From NCBI RefSeq assembly GCF_013033355.1, contig NZ_WQDY01000015.1:31586-95585 (forward strand): a DNA stretch of 64,000 nucleotides. The letters run 5' to 3'. Within the stretch, counting starts at the first letter, position 1. Every line of letters begins with the position of its first letter. Below, one piece after another: positions 63,980 to 64,000 of the stretch. Source of the DNA: Ruegeria lacuscaerulensis. GTDB lineage: Bacteria; Pseudomonadota; Alphaproteobacteria; Rhodobacterales; Rhodobacteraceae. The notes beneath the pieces are model-generated. The model made no database searches, was not told the DNA's origin, and worked only from the letters and a program-made list of their open reading frames with translations. Position numbers and translations under genes: made by a program.

Positions 63980-64000
63980 GTTTGATTTAGCTACAGGCTT

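Overview
The window looks like a chromosomal segment of a marine-type alphaproteobacterium, most likely a member of the Roseobacter group (Rhodobacteraceae). This rests on gene content and protein style: moderately GC-rich coding sequence, a BioR-type (alphaproteobacterial) control site before a bioBFDAGC operon, a phenylacetate locus with paaZ, paaIK, a TetR gene and paaABCDE, a pqqABCDE operon, and a trimeric-type outer-membrane porin. No rRNA, tRNA, CRISPR array, insertion sequence or phage gene was recognised.

Layout. 1-3.5 kb: sugar ABC transporter (ATPase, permease, binding protein; the last runs off the left edge), minus strand. 3.9-7.4 kb: nadABC for de novo NAD synthesis. 7.5-9.6 kb: membrane sensor adenylate cyclase. 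9.8-10.8 kb: NADP-dependent MDR oxidoreductase. 11-16 kb: DabA/DabB inorganic-carbon uptake complex with a divergent LysR regulator. 16.1-20.3 kb: a membrane-linked polyamine cassette (two DUF4178 proteins, a small membrane protein, DUF350, a membrane-fused spermidine-synthase-like protein, and SpeD on the opposite strand). 20.8-22 kb: porin. 22.3-27.3 kb: beta-oxidation cluster resembling pimF-pimC-pimD, plus a thioesterase. 27.3-31.5 kb: GMC alcohol oxidase, AraC regulator, zinc alcohol dehydrogenase. 31.8-38 kb: frameshifted DoxX-like gene, DUF4173 membrane protein, a two-component system, and two SGNH-hydrolase-like exported paralogues. 38-47.2 kb: phenylacetate catabolism (paaX-like gene, paaZ, a paaG remnant, paaI, paaK, TetR regulator, paaEDCBA). 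47.3-51.1 kb: DUF2520 protein and acnB. 51.1-56.6 kb: the biotin operon. 56.7-64 kb: amicyanin-like cupredoxin, DUF4142 protein, pqqABCDE, and a nosR-like/apbE pair ending at a strong hairpin.

How it fits together. The paa genes convert phenylacetate to phenylacetyl-CoA (PaaK), epoxidise it (PaaABCDE) and open the ring (PaaZ). PaaG, which isomerises the epoxide, survives here only as a short remnant, so it must be supplied from elsewhere. The right end groups cofactor synthesis (PQQ), a flavinylated NosR-type membrane redox protein, its FMN transferase and a small copper protein, which suggests a periplasmic electron-transfer locus rather than classical denitrification. The DabAB pair and the polyamine cassette are the most unusual accessory pieces. 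Many genes overlap by 4 bp (ATGA/GTGA), showing tight translational coupling in the nad, bio, pqq and paa operons.
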